NCBI GenBank assembly: GCA_965116685.1
Contig: OZ220707.1
Coordinates: forward strand, 1,302,001-1,366,000
Origin: Bin80 sp965116685
GTDB taxonomy: Bacteria > Bacteroidota > Rhodothermia > Rhodothermales > Bin80
Length of the DNA stretch: 64,000 bases
Direction: 5' to 3'
Part shown: piece after piece, positions 48,209 to 56,522 of the stretch
Numbering within the stretch: the stretch's first letter is position 1
How the letters are laid out: each line of letters begins with the position of its first letter
Made by a program: the position numbers and the translations under genes
The notes under the pieces: model-generated
What the model saw: only the letters and a program-made list of their open reading frames with translations
What the model was told of the DNA's origin: nothing
The model's database searches: none

Positions 48209-49366
48209 ATGCAGTCTCCTGGATCCCCCACCCGTCCGCCCAATCCAACGCCCGCCGTAATCGACCGGGGGCCGGCGAAATATTTTCATGGTCGGAAAAA
48301 GATCCTGGAAGACTTTGAATGCCTGCTGGAGTATTACGCCAATAACTCTGCCGGGGGGACCTTTCTTATTCAAGGCGCTCCCGGCGCAGGGAAAACTGCA
48401 CTACTGTTTGAATCTGTGCGTCGGGCACAGAGCGAGGGATGGAGGATTGCGGGAATTGACGGCCTCTTCCCCCTCTGGAGACCGGGCGCATTGCGCTCGT
48501 CCCAGTACGGTGGAACGTCTCTTGTGGATGGTGGACCGATCATTGATCAGAGTGCAGGATCCGTCTTGGATATCCTCCGGGGGGGAGTTGGGCCGCTGCT
48601 CCTTAAGCTGGATGAAGCACAGCGGCTGGAGGATCTGAACAGAGATCTTGACATCAGGCTCTCCGTGGGCGAGGTCCTAACCGCGATTCATAATGGCGAG
48701 GTGGGGCGCCCCCTCGTCCTGTTGGCGGGTGGACTGGGGACGACAGAGGATGCCTTTAAGGTGCTGGGGATTTCACGGTTTGAGCGGAGAAGCTTTGTGG
48801 AGTTGGGTAGACTAGATAAGGATGCGGAGCGGGCGATCATCCGCGACTGGCTTACAGAGGAAGGGGGAGCCAAAGGCGATCCCACAGAGTGGATTGATGC
48901 CATCACGCAGGAAGCACACGGATGGCCCCAGCACATCCTGTCGTATGTGGGCCCCGCTGTGGAACATCTGAGTACTCATGGGGGCATGATGACCCAGGAT
49001 GGCCTGTCCATCGTCCTGGATGCGGGTCGCGACTTTCGGACAAAATACTATGAAAGACGCGCGGGCGGTTTTGTCGAGGAAGAGCGGCATTGCCTGGCGA
49101 GGATATTCGAGAATATCCCGACTGGGGGGAGCACGACTCGTGAGGCGATCGTATCATCCATGTCCCGCGAATACGGAGAGGATACTACAGAAAAGCTGTT
49201 TCGTCGGGCACAACACTGCGGCATCCTGCAAGTCGTGGAGGGTGGGCGCTACGCGATCCCGATTCCATCGATGCAGGATTGGCTGGTGGAGAACTACGCC
49301 CACATCAAGATCGGATCTCCACCTATGGGGTTCACCGGCCACCCAGGGAAAGGCTTGGGGCGGTGA
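48209..49366 (+). CDS. P-loop ATPase, paralogue 3 of 3
   Basis: A 385-residue protein very similar to paralogue 1 (28060-29217): IDRGPAKYFHGRKKI, Walker A GAPGAGKT, Walker B LLLKLDEAQ, LLAGGLGTTEDAF and an intact C-terminus IPSMQDWLVENYAHI. It lacks an evident effector domain; the role is unknown. ATG 48209 is taken as start because it matches the paralogue 1 start (MQSPGSPTRPP against MPPPGLPTRPP); GTG 48176 lies upstream in frame. Flanking DNA on both sides also resembles that of paralogue 1, implying segmental duplication. It is followed by a tRNA-like fragment and a DUF5131 gene. Confidence 0.75.
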   Translation: MQSPGSPTRPPNPTPAVIDRGPAKYFHGRKKILEDFECLLEYYANNSAGGTFLIQGAPGAGKTALLFESVRRAQSEGWRIAGIDGLFPLWRPGALRSSQYGGTSLVDGGPIIDQSAGSVLDILRGGVGPLLLKLDEAQRLEDLNRDLDIRLSVGEVLTAIHNGEVGRPLVLLAGGLGTTEDAFKVLGISRFERRSFVELGRLDKDAERAIIRDWLTEEGGAKGDPTEWIDAITQEAHGWPQHILSYVGPAVEHLSTHGGMMTQDGLSIVLDAGRDFRTKYYERRAGGFVEEERHCLARIFENIPTGGSTTREAIVSSMSREYGEDTTEKLFRRAQHCGILQVVEGGRYAIPIPSMQDWLVENYAHIKIGSPPMGFTGHPGKGLGR

Positions 49367-49518
49367 CCGGCGGATCGTGCAGCAACTGTATGATGTCCGG
49401 CGAGTTCCGAAGTATAACAATCGTATGATTCTGCTGGCAAATTCCGGGATGGAAATGTATGGTGCCCAGAACTGGTGTGTGGGCCCTGCAGGGTAAATCA
49501 GGTTTTGTGGTGGTTCTG

Positions 49519-49605
49519 GAGTGGAGGATACCGGGAGTCGAACCAGGATCCAAGTGGGATGATACCTGATAGCTGTGGCACTACCGCGCGACCTTTCGCG
49601 CTCAT
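49519..49605 (-). other. tRNA-like 3' fragment, possible attachment-site scar
   Basis: On the minus strand, CCTGGTTCGACTCCCGGTAT then CCTCC resembles a tRNA T-arm with the 3' acceptor strand. One mismatch breaks the T-stem. I cannot fold a matching 5' acceptor strand (GAGGATA expected), and the D and anticodon arms are not clear. Integrative elements often use tRNA 3' ends, so this could be a decayed att site, but the call is tentative. Confidence 0.3.
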
Positions 49606-49755
49606 CCACCTGTCAATACCATGTCATCCCCATGAAGACTGCGTTTTAGTATGCAGAATTAGTGAAGTCGTTTTCTGTACATCGATTCTGAGTGTCTTTA
49701 ACTTAGATACAATCACACAGAATCGCAAAGCATCTAATTAGAAAAATGTCGACTA

Positions 49756-50490
49756 ATGGCTAGTTCAATTGAGTGGACAGAAACCACTTGGAATCCTGTC
49801 ACGGGCTGCACCAAAATCAGCTTTGGTTGCAAGAACTGCTATGCGGAGCGAATGGCCCATAGGCTCCAAGCCATGGGCTTGGAGAAATACAGAAACGGCT
49901 TTTCCGTAACCATGCACCCTTACGTGCTGGACCTCCCATTGAAATGGAAGAAGCCACGCCTGGTCTTCGTGAATTCGATGTCCGATTTATTTCACGAAGG
50001 TGTCACCACCGACTTTGTCAAGCGTGTGTTTGACACTATGAATCGTGCTGATCATCATACATTTCAGGTTCTCACGAAACGGCCGGAGAGAGCTGTTGAA
50101 CTCAGTAACCAACTCACATGGACCCCGAATATCTGGCTCGGTGTAAGCATTGAAAATGCCAGGTGGCAGCACAGACTCAATTCCTTGAAGCAAACGGGTG
50201 CCATGCTGAAATTCCTGTCCCTTGAACCTCTTCTGGGGCCTCTCACAGAAATCTGCCTAGATGGAATTGACTGGGCGATCGTTGGTGGGGAATCCGGGCC
50301 TGGAGCGCGGACAATGAATCCTCAGTGGGTCAGAGAAATTCGCGATAATTGTTTGCGAAGTGAAGTGGCCTTCTTCTTCAAGCAGTGGGGAGGTACCTTC
50401 AAAAAACGTACAGGAAGAATTCTTGATGGGCGCACATGGGACGATATGCCAAATGCATTTCCGACTCAATCAGAAAATGGAGCAGCATAA
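49756..50490 (+). CDS. DUF5131 (three-Cys-motif) protein, orphan copy
   Basis: This 244-residue relative of 38717-39466 has SSIEWTETTWNPVTGC with cysteines 18, 25 and 28 (C-x6-C-x2-C). The blocks FVNSMSDLFHEG, FQVLTKRPERA, IWLGVSIEN, LEPLLGPL and IVGGESGPGAR are all present. There is no tcmP beside it, unlike the other copy. The 22378-22842 relic is its close homologue. It is inserted next to the trbB 3' end, about 100 bp away. The reaction is not known; three-cysteine motif and family association suggest a metal-binding nucleic-acid or nucleotide-modifying role. Confidence 0.9.
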   Translation: MASSIEWTETTWNPVTGCTKISFGCKNCYAERMAHRLQAMGLEKYRNGFSVTMHPYVLDLPLKWKKPRLVFVNSMSDLFHEGVTTDFVKRVFDTMNRADHHTFQVLTKRPERAVELSNQLTWTPNIWLGVSIENARWQHRLNSLKQTGAMLKFLSLEPLLGPLTEICLDGIDWAIVGGESGPGARTMNPQWVREIRDNCLRSEVAFFFKQWGGTFKKRTGRILDGRTWDDMPNAFPTQSENGAA

Positions 50491-50587
50491 ATGGATAATG
50501 GAGCCATGAGCGTAGATATTTGGTCAGAACCATGCGTTTGGGGATCACACTAAGACTGGTAAACAGTGCGACACTCCCATCGTGTAT

Positions 50588-51535
50588 TCAACCCATGTCC
50601 TCGACAGTGAAGCCGCTTGGGGTCCAGCCTGTGACCTTCACAATCTGACGAACACGACGCGCCTTCCCGAAGCCAGCGATCACGACCACAATATGAACTG
50701 CACGAAGCACGAGATGCCTCTGATCAATGCCACATGCCCCCTCACGAGCAAGATCAGTTAAGCGTTCCAAGGCCCTATCGGCATCTTCGCCGTGAATTGT
50801 GGCACATCCACCGGGATGACCGGTAATCCATGCATCCAAAAGATCTTTCGCTGATCCATCGCGCACTTCACCAACAATAATCCGATTGGGGGTTGCTCGT
50901 AAACTGAACTTCACAAGCTCTGTCATCCCAATCCGGGAAGTGGTCTGGAGTTGAAGCGAATCGGTTGCCTGAATAGCGAGCTCGGATGTATCCTCAAGAA
51001 TGACCAGCCGCTCGTTAGGGAAAGTGTTAACAATCGCTTTTAAGATCGCATTGCAGAGAGTGGTTTTTCCGCTGCCGGTGGGACCGGCAATTAAAATATT
51101 CTGACGGGATTCGATGGCTGATGTTAATACGGAGTACTCATTTGGGGTTAGCATTGTGCTCTTCACATAGTCGTACAATGTGGGAATTTGCCGACATGGT
51201 TTACGGATATTAAAGGCAGGGCCGGGAGTCAGCGGGGGAATAAATCCCTGGATTCTGCATTTTCCAAGATCAGTTTGTGAGACAGCGGCTGCCAAAGAGG
51301 GATGATCCCGATCAAAACGATTTGAAGTGACCGTGGAAATGGCGCGAAGGAACGCTTCAGCACTTTGTGGGAGCAGGGTCACCGAGGTAATGATTCTTTG
51401 TCCGGCAGATGTGATTGCGCGTACCCGCAAGTCGGGGTTGATGTAAACCTCTTCAATGTCTGGGTCTTGGAGAAGTGCAAGGACCTGAGCACCGAGGTAC
51501 TGACGAATCAAAGCACTAAGGCGTTCTGAATCCAT
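50588..51535 (-). CDS. trbB: Conjugal transfer ATPase TrbB/VirB11 family
   Basis: This 315-residue secretion ATPase has an N-terminal domain with the family pattern (EEVYINPDLRV and FDRDHPSLAA), Walker A GPTGSGKTTL (151-160), an Asp box RLVILEDTSELA, and IIVGEVRDGSAKDLLDAWITGHPGG with the His box GCATIHGEDA. VirB11 ATPases form hexamers at the inner membrane that switch the system between pilus assembly and DNA export. It overlaps traF by 20 bp. In typical Trb systems trbB precedes trbC; here it lies 43 kb away on the other strand, evidence of cluster break-up. Its last codons are duplicated at 47454-47637. Confidence 0.93.
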   Translation of the reverse strand: MDSERLSALIRQYLGAQVLALLQDPDIEEVYINPDLRVRAITSAGQRIITSVTLLPQSAEAFLRAISTVTSNRFDRDHPSLAAAVSQTDLGKCRIQGFIPPLTPGPAFNIRKPCRQIPTLYDYVKSTMLTPNEYSVLTSAIESRQNILIAGPTGSGKTTLCNAILKAIVNTFPNERLVILEDTSELAIQATDSLQLQTTSRIGMTELVKFSLRATPNRIIVGEVRDGSAKDLLDAWITGHPGGCATIHGEDADRALERLTDLAREGACGIDQRHLVLRAVHIVVVIAGFGKARRVRQIVKVTGWTPSGFTVEDMG

Positions 51536-52082
51536 GACCGGTCAAAACATAGTAGGGTGGAGATCCGCAGGGAACGGGGCCATAATATCTGCTGTCATAA
51601 CTGAGCATACTATGCGTGCTGAGTAGGAAGCATTTGCCAGGGGATAGTACATGGGTGCCTATGGCATTCGGCAATTGCCTTCCTCTTCGATCGTGTGCGT
51701 ATATGGGGGTTTCAAAATCCCAATACCCCTTGACTTGGATAGACTGGTCAGAAACCAGCACGGTATCTCCCTGCAAGGCAATGACTGGTTTTCCGACTCG
51801 GGTTGAGCCGCCAGGACAGATGCCCTGGCGCAGGTACCCGCGCTCGACAGCAAATTGACTCAGCGTATCAGGAAGACATGTGCGGAGCACATCGCCACGT
51901 TTGAGATTTGCCACTTTCGTTACTCGGTACAGGCCGAAGGGCAATGAAGCCGATGTGTTTACGAAAAGAGGCAGGCTCATCCTGCCGATAGGTAAGGATC
52001 GGACTGCAACTGCAGTCAGGGAAAGACCACAGACTGCGAGAATACCCATAAACTGGAGTTTCGGGAGAATGCGGCCCCCCAT
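51516..52082 (-). CDS. traF: Conjugal transfer signal peptidase TraF (S26 family)
   Basis: This 188-residue S26-type serine peptidase has an N-terminal membrane helix (about 7-27), the catalytic Ser region NTSASLPFGLYRV, the general-base Lys region RVGKPVIALQGDTV (about 95-108), and the YDSRYYGPVP block near the C-terminus (about 163-172). In conjugation systems TraF processes and circularises the TrbC pilin. It lies one base from the response-regulator gene and overlaps trbB, so all are in one operon. It is intact, while its probable substrate gene trbC is 43 kb away. Confidence 0.88.
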   Translation of the reverse strand: MGGRILPKLQFMGILAVCGLSLTAVAVRSLPIGRMSLPLFVNTSASLPFGLYRVTKVANLKRGDVLRTCLPDTLSQFAVERGYLRQGICPGGSTRVGKPVIALQGDTVLVSDQSIQVKGYWDFETPIYAHDRRGRQLPNAIGTHVLSPGKCFLLSTHSMLSYDSRYYGPVPCGSPPYYVLTGHGFRTP

Positions 52083-52808
52083 TCAATCCACAACCTCAAA
52101 ATCTTCCAGCCGATATCCAACCCCTTGCACCTTGAGGATATGCCTGGGAGTAAGAGGAGTTTCGTCCAGTTTGCACCGGAGCGCATATGCATGACGATCA
52201 ATGGTCCGCGTTTGCAGGTCATGCGGGACTTTCAGAACCCGGACATTGAATTCTGCTCTCGAAACCGCGCAGCCTTTCCGAAATGCCAAGTGACGCAAAA
52301 CCTTCCACTCCATCGGTGTCAAATGCACAGGCTCACCATCTTTTTGTGCAGTACGGGTTTCAAAATTGCAGAGGGTACCGCCTACTTGAATCCGCCTGGG
52401 CTGATTACCACCGTAGTGTACACGCCGGCAAACAGCTTTTGCCCGGGTCATTAACTCATGTGCATTGAAGGGTTTCCCCATGTAGTCATCTGCACCCGCT
52501 TCCAGGCCGCGTACGCGATCTCCCACGGAATCACTCCCTGAGACTATAATGACAGGGGTATGACAGCCAAACTTCCGTACCCGTCGTACGAGTGTGATTC
52601 CATCTATGCCCGGCATGGTTACATCCACGATGGCCACATCAAGAAAGTCTTCGGATTGCATAAAGGTTGCGGCATCATAGCCATTGGCTGTGATGGTGAC
52701 TTGTGCTCCCTCTTTCTCAAAGACCCGCTTGATTGCTCTGGCAGTTGCGTCATCGTCTTCAGCAATCAGCACTTTGGAAAATGATTTCGGGGCTGCTGTA
52801 TAGATCAT
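52083..52808 (-). CDS. OmpR/PhoB-family response regulator
   Basis: This 241-residue regulator has a receiver domain with acidic residues at 17-19, the phospho-acceptor Asp 62 (AIVDVTMPG), Ser in IIVSGSD and Lys 112 (MGKPF). A winged-helix DNA-binding domain follows (about 150-235, HLTPMEWKVLRHLA and HILKVQGVGYRLEDF). It should bind promoter DNA when phosphorylated by the kinase encoded just upstream, with which it overlaps by ATGA. It is cotranscribed with traF and trbB, which suggests it regulates transfer of the element in response to a signal. Its binding site is not visible to me. Confidence 0.92.
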   Translation of the reverse strand: MIYTAAPKSFSKVLIAEDDDATARAIKRVFEKEGAQVTITANGYDAATFMQSEDFLDVAIVDVTMPGIDGITLVRRVRKFGCHTPVIIVSGSDSVGDRVRGLEAGADDYMGKPFNAHELMTRAKAVCRRVHYGGNQPRRIQVGGTLCNFETRTAQKDGEPVHLTPMEWKVLRHLAFRKGCAVSRAEFNVRVLKVPHDLQTRTIDRHAYALRCKLDETPLTPRHILKVQGVGYRLEDFEVVD

Positions 52809-53461
52809 TTTGAGTCAAGAAAGATGTTTTGTGGGAGAATGATGCGGATGACCGTTCCGACCCCCACAGTACTGGCTACTTCAATCCGCCCACCGTGTGC
52901 GTGAACGATTTCCTGGGAAATCGCGAGTCCCATACCATTGCCGGGAACCGTGGAATCTCCTCGAAAATGAGGCTTGAAAATATGGGGAAGATATTTGGGC
53001 GGGATCCCATATCCGCGGTCTCGCACTCTGAGTTGTAGTCCACCGGATTGCAGTTCTGCAGCGATCACAATCTGAGTGGGTTGGCTATAGTTGATCGCGT
53101 TATCAAGCAAGTTGGTGAGTACGCGTCCCAAGGCAGGCCCATCCCCCAAAATGGGAGGTAACTCTGTTTTTGCATGTAACAAGAATGTATAACCTGGATG
53201 CAACTTCTGGTATATGGATGCCGTGTCTTCGAGTAAGGCTACAATATCTACTTCGCCGTACCTTTCAGAAGCCGCATGATTTTCGAGCACACTACGTGCA
53301 ATTTGGACGAGACGATCAATTTGATCTGCAATGACTGCGTGACAGGCATGACGTTCGGGGTCATCCGGCCTCATCGTGCGTAATCGGTCATTATAGAGTG
53401 CAATCGCATTCAGAGGGGTTTTCATGTCGTGAGACAAGCTTGCGAGGCGTAGTTGAGTCAT
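52805..53461 (-). CDS. Histidine kinase core without sensor domain
   Basis: This 218-residue kinase consists only of the catalytic core: phospho-acceptor His 11 in LSHDMKTPLNAI, N-box LLDNAINYS, G1 DRGYGIP and G2 GNGMGLAISQEI. No transmembrane or sensor region is encoded, and a stop codon in frame three codons before the ATG shows there is no longer frame. The kinase is therefore cytoplasmic and either senses through a partner protein or lost its sensor by truncation. It forms a two-component pair with the overlapping regulator and heads the operon leading to traF and trbB. Confidence 0.9.
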   Translation of the reverse strand: MTQLRLASLSHDMKTPLNAIALYNDRLRTMRPDDPERHACHAVIADQIDRLVQIARSVLENHAASERYGEVDIVALLEDTASIYQKLHPGYTFLLHAKTELPPILGDGPALGRVLTNLLDNAINYSQPTQIVIAAELQSGGLQLRVRDRGYGIPPKYLPHIFKPHFRGDSTVPGNGMGLAISQEIVHAHGGRIEVASTVGVGTVIRIILPQNIFLDSK

Positions 53462-54161
53462 GGATTTCAGTTAGCTTTGTATTCCGAGTGAAGGGCAGAG
53501 CTGTGGGGAGGGGCTCTTGCCACGAAGGATATAAGTAGGGGTTGTGGTCTGGCTATAGGCAAAATGGAGTTCGAAATCCCGCTTGCCGATCTCGATTGTC
53601 CAGATCTTGAAGATGTGGTAATGAAATATCCCTGCATCTTTATGCATCGGGCAGCAAAGGATGATGGATGAGATCGTGATCATTCTTATATTCTTCTCAT
53701 AGGTTGGTGCCGGAATGATTGGAGATGTTTGGATTATTTTTTTCTGTACATATAATATATATAATTTATATCTAAACTCCAGCCAACTTGTAACGTTACA
53801 GAAACGATTGGGGAGTAGATTGTGGGAACAGGCAGGGGAAGCCCCTCTATCTGGATGGTTCGTTCAGTGGACTGCGTGCAAACCAAGCTGGGCACGCGGA
53901 TCCCAACTCATTCAGAAATCACTTAAGTGTCCCGGGATATTCGAACGGGTGAGGGGGCGAGGTGGTGGATTGATTTTACCGCCCTTGATCGAACCTCTGT
54001 TGGGGTGCTCAGGAATCTCGAGTCCTTTCTGGCGTGCGTCCAATCTAAATCGTTACCAGTCCATCGTTTACCGAAGAAACCCGCCGACTCTAGAATTCCT
54101 AGAACCCAGACTTTATCAACGGGCAGCGTGACCCCAAGAGTATTTGAGCTACAGCTTTATG
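53462..54161. other. Non-coding or eroded region upstream of the kinase operon
   Basis: About 0.7 kb. The AT-rich stretch 53730-53790 (TACATATAATATATATAATTTATA) is the likely promoter zone for the minus-strand kinase operon. No protein-coding frame with convincing composition is seen. Confidence 0.4.
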
Positions 54162-54311
54162 TTATCTATCAAATATTTTGACCTTAGCGTAACCGCTTGT
54201 CGCATTTTCAATCCACTCTAAAGAGATGTGAAGCTGTGGTCGCTTCTTATAAAACTCCTCAACTAATTTTTCAAGTCCTTCCCAATTGCCTCGGGTTAAT
54301 GTGGTCATCAT
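54162..54311 (-). CDS. Small hypothetical ORF (49 residues)
   Basis: The frame encodes a 49-residue peptide (begins MMTTLTRGNWEGLEKLVEEFY, ends YAKVKIFDR) with soluble, protein-like composition: a helix followed by strands. No ribosome site stands out and the frame is open upstream for about 15 more codons, so it could instead be the C-terminus of a truncated gene. It lies downstream of the ImmA/IrrE gene on the same strand, about 100 bp away. Confidence 0.3.
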   Translation of the reverse strand: MMTTLTRGNWEGLEKLVEEFYKKRPQLHISLEWIENATSGYAKVKIFDR

Positions 54312-54408
54312 GGTATAAGTGTACAATTGGAAGTTCGAGGAATGTCGAACTGAATCCTAAGATTCATCATTCCATACGAATCGCGGTAGAACCACATTAA
54401 AACCGTTG

Positions 54409-55251
54409 TTAGGACCGCCGACTAATCCTTGACTCGGGAAGAAGAAGTGTTAAGAAACCGTACTGGCCCAGAGAAATTGCTTGTTCTATCAAGATTTCAT
54501 CGCGCCATCCACCCTCACCGACATAGTTAAACCATATTGAAGCTACAGTACCGCGTTCGTCGAAACCAGACGGAGTAGCCCCCTCCCTCATAACTATTCG
54601 AGTCGCGGAATCCCGTGGAAGGCACTCCACAGACTTAATTGTTCTCCAATACCGCTTTTCGTAGGCTTCCTGAGAGGTCCAACTCCACCCAAACCCATCA
54701 TCGTTCCACTTTACAATCGCACAGAAAAAGTTGACGAGGCTCACGTACCGAATAGCCGTACTAGTGATCGAGGTTCCGAATTGTTCCTTTAGCGCAAGAA
54801 TATCGGGGATCCCCCGCAAATTCCTCGGCATGGCAGCGGTAAACGCCCGCGTTGGCATGAGAAGACGGGAGGCGAATAGATCAGCCTCCTGCTCGACCAA
54901 CTCGTCCGATTGAAACTCGCTTAGGGATGGATGACAACCTACACCACCCATAAGGGCATTACGGTGCTCGTCAATAAAATAGTGCCCGAGCTCGTGGGCA
55001 ATTGTGAACCGTTCCCGACTAGACTCAGGCGAACCGACCCTTGAAAGGTTACTGTAAATCCAAAAATGATCATCACGCCATTCCAGAAGCCCATCAAAGG
55101 CATCACCAAAATGGTCGCGCCTGAATGAAATTCCAGACTGAGCTTGCAGGATGGCAACTGGGTCTACAGGAAATTGATTTCCAGCAACCTCTTCGGCCAA
55201 ATCAGCTATCTCCTGGGTACGGTGGCGTGTGAGATAAGGCCGCTTACTCAT
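54409..55251 (-). CDS. ImmA/IrrE-family metallopeptidase
   Basis: This 280-residue protein has the zinc-protease motif HELGH (residues 86-90, in FTIAHELGHYFIDEH) and a downstream Glu/Asp ligand region LVEQEADLFASRLLMP (about 119-132), the ImmA/IrrE signature. ImmA cleaves a mobile-element repressor and IrrE cleaves DdrO; members of this family typically inactivate a regulator encoded beside them. Its start overlaps the 119-residue gene by ATGA and it is third in the sigma factor operon. The C-terminal half (150-280) is a beta-rich domain of unknown role that could sense a ligand. I infer that its substrate is the 119-residue protein or the sigma factor. Confidence 0.85.
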   Translation of the reverse strand: MSKRPYLTRHRTQEIADLAEEVAGNQFPVDPVAILQAQSGISFRRDHFGDAFDGLLEWRDDHFWIYSNLSRVGSPESSRERFTIAHELGHYFIDEHRNALMGGVGCHPSLSEFQSDELVEQEADLFASRLLMPTRAFTAAMPRNLRGIPDILALKEQFGTSITSTAIRYVSLVNFFCAIVKWNDDGFGWSWTSQEAYEKRYWRTIKSVECLPRDSATRIVMREGATPSGFDERGTVASIWFNYVGEGGWRDEILIEQAISLGQYGFLTLLLPESRISRRS

Positions 55252-55607
55252 CCGCGGTCCTTTGTTTCACGAGCCTTTCTCATGGCCTCCTCAATCTCAG
55301 GTGTGATTTCACCTCCCTCCCTTGCTGCTCGCCTCAACGAATGTGCTTGTTCGGTTTCTGGCTTGTTCTGCAATTGATCCGGCAGATTTACTCTCTCTCC
55401 AAAGATGCGTTTGACCACAGCATCAGTATCCTGTAGGGCAGGAGGGAGTGTTATGGAAGAATCGCTGAACTGATCAAGGCACTGACGGGCATCGTCGTCC
55501 GTTTCCGGGGCGAGAAACCCACCCCTCCTGAGGGCCTGGATTAGTGACGACTCCTCAACCGATGGGCGATTCGCCCCCGTAAGGTTTTTTGGTGTTCGCT
55601 TTTTCAT
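55248..55607 (-). CDS. Small acidic protein between sigma factor and ImmA/IrrE protease
   Basis: This 119-residue protein is soluble with long predicted loops. There is a central TLPPALQDTDAVVKRIFGERV (about 54-74) and a charged helical C-terminus (EITPEIEEAMRKARETKDRG). No family or DNA-binding motif is recognised. It starts 14 bp after the sigma gene stop and is coupled to the protease gene by ATGA. A small protein in this position could be an anti-sigma factor or the protease's substrate, analogous to repressor/ImmA pairs; this is inference from context only. Confidence 0.65.
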   Translation of the reverse strand: MKKRTPKNLTGANRPSVEESSLIQALRRGGFLAPETDDDARQCLDQFSDSSITLPPALQDTDAVVKRIFGERVNLPDQLQNKPETEQAHSLRRAAREGGEITPEIEEAMRKARETKDRG

Positions 55608-55621
55608 ATCAATTCAGAAGG

Positions 55622-56389
55622 TTAGGAAGATGCCCGGCAGTTAGTTGCCACATAATTTTTTATTTCGTTGAATGCTCGTCTACGAATCGTACGAATATTC
55701 TCCTTCGTTGTCTCTAAACGTGTGCACAGTCCGTGCAGAATGTCCGGCGGAAGCCGCAGTTGCTTGCCATCAACGGAGTATTCAGCCGAGAGCCGAATAA
55801 CCTCTCGTTCCCTTTCTGTCAGTGTTGCCATTGCTTCTTGGAGGCATTTTTTCTCTGGCGAAATGGTGAGAGTTGATTCAACATCATTGCCGATGAAATC
55901 TTGGATAGCAGATGGATCGTCGACATCGTCTGGGAGCCTCACGTACCGCCGGGATTTGGTTTCATCCATTGTACGGGTAAATCCGCCTTCAATTTGCCTG
56001 TCTGGATCCGTGATGCTGATAAGCGAAAGAGGATGGTTTTCTCCAACGCTTTTGAGCCCATCTCGCATCAGGTTTGTTGCCATCGTTGCTAGCCACCGGA
56101 AAGTGCGTGCACGCGAATGCTCCTGGTCTACAATTCCACTGTCGTCAAAGGTATCGGCGCGTTCAAATGCACGCTGAAGCGTCATGATGACAAGATCACG
56201 TATTCCTGAATCACCGCCCAGCGTACTGTTGTACTGCTTGCAAAATCCATAGAGTTGGCGGACGTAGCGCCTGACAAAGGCATTTGCTGCTTGACGGCGC
56301 TCAGTCTTATTGCCCGCGGCAATGATGAGCAGGAGTTCGGCATCATCCTCCGCGTCCATCAAAGATCGTTCAGGTATGACCAGTTGCAT
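55622..56389 (-). CDS. Sigma-70 family (ECF-like) RNA polymerase sigma factor
   Basis: This 255-residue sigma factor has a region 2-like part (about 34-135: AFVRRYVRQLYGFCKQY...RTFRWLATMATNLMRDGLK) and a region 4-like part (about 190-250: TLTEREREVIRLSAEYS ... ENIRTIRRRAFNEIKNYV) with the helix-turn-helix. The linker is longer than in standard ECF factors. It would direct RNA polymerase to special promoters. It is divergent from the MBL/E2-E1 operon. The shared 189-bp intergenic region holds a perfect 16-bp inverted repeat, suggesting both operons are its targets. Confidence 0.82.
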   Translation of the reverse strand: MQLVIPERSLMDAEDDAELLLIIAAGNKTERRQAANAFVRRYVRQLYGFCKQYNSTLGGDSGIRDLVIMTLQRAFERADTFDDSGIVDQEHSRARTFRWLATMATNLMRDGLKSVGENHPLSLISITDPDRQIEGGFTRTMDETKSRRYVRLPDDVDDPSAIQDFIGNDVESTLTISPEKKCLQEAMATLTEREREVIRLSAEYSVDGKQLRLPPDILHGLCTRLETTKENIRTIRRRAFNEIKNYVATNCRASS

Positions 56390-56434
56390 TGAGTGCGAGT
56401 TTGTTGGGGTATCGGCTGCTCCCCACTAATCATA

Positions 56435-56512
56435 ACGAATAAGCGTGACAAATCCGACGCTCATAGCCCACGACGGCTCACGGAAACGTACCCGTCTGTC
56501 ACGCTTATTCGT
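56435..56512. promoter_or_regulatory. Divergent promoter/operator with perfect 16-bp inverted repeat
   Basis: ACGAATAAGCGTGACA (56435-56450) and its exact reverse complement TGTCACGCTTATTCGT (56497-56512) are separated by 46 bp. Each arm reads TGTCACGC...TTCGT outward towards a gene: the sigma factor start is 45 bp from the left arm and the MBL start 66 bp from the right arm. The arms may be two identical promoter elements of the encoded sigma factor facing outward, or one split operator with centres about 62 bp (six helical turns) apart. Confidence 0.75.
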
Positions 56513-56522
56513 ATTAGTCTTT

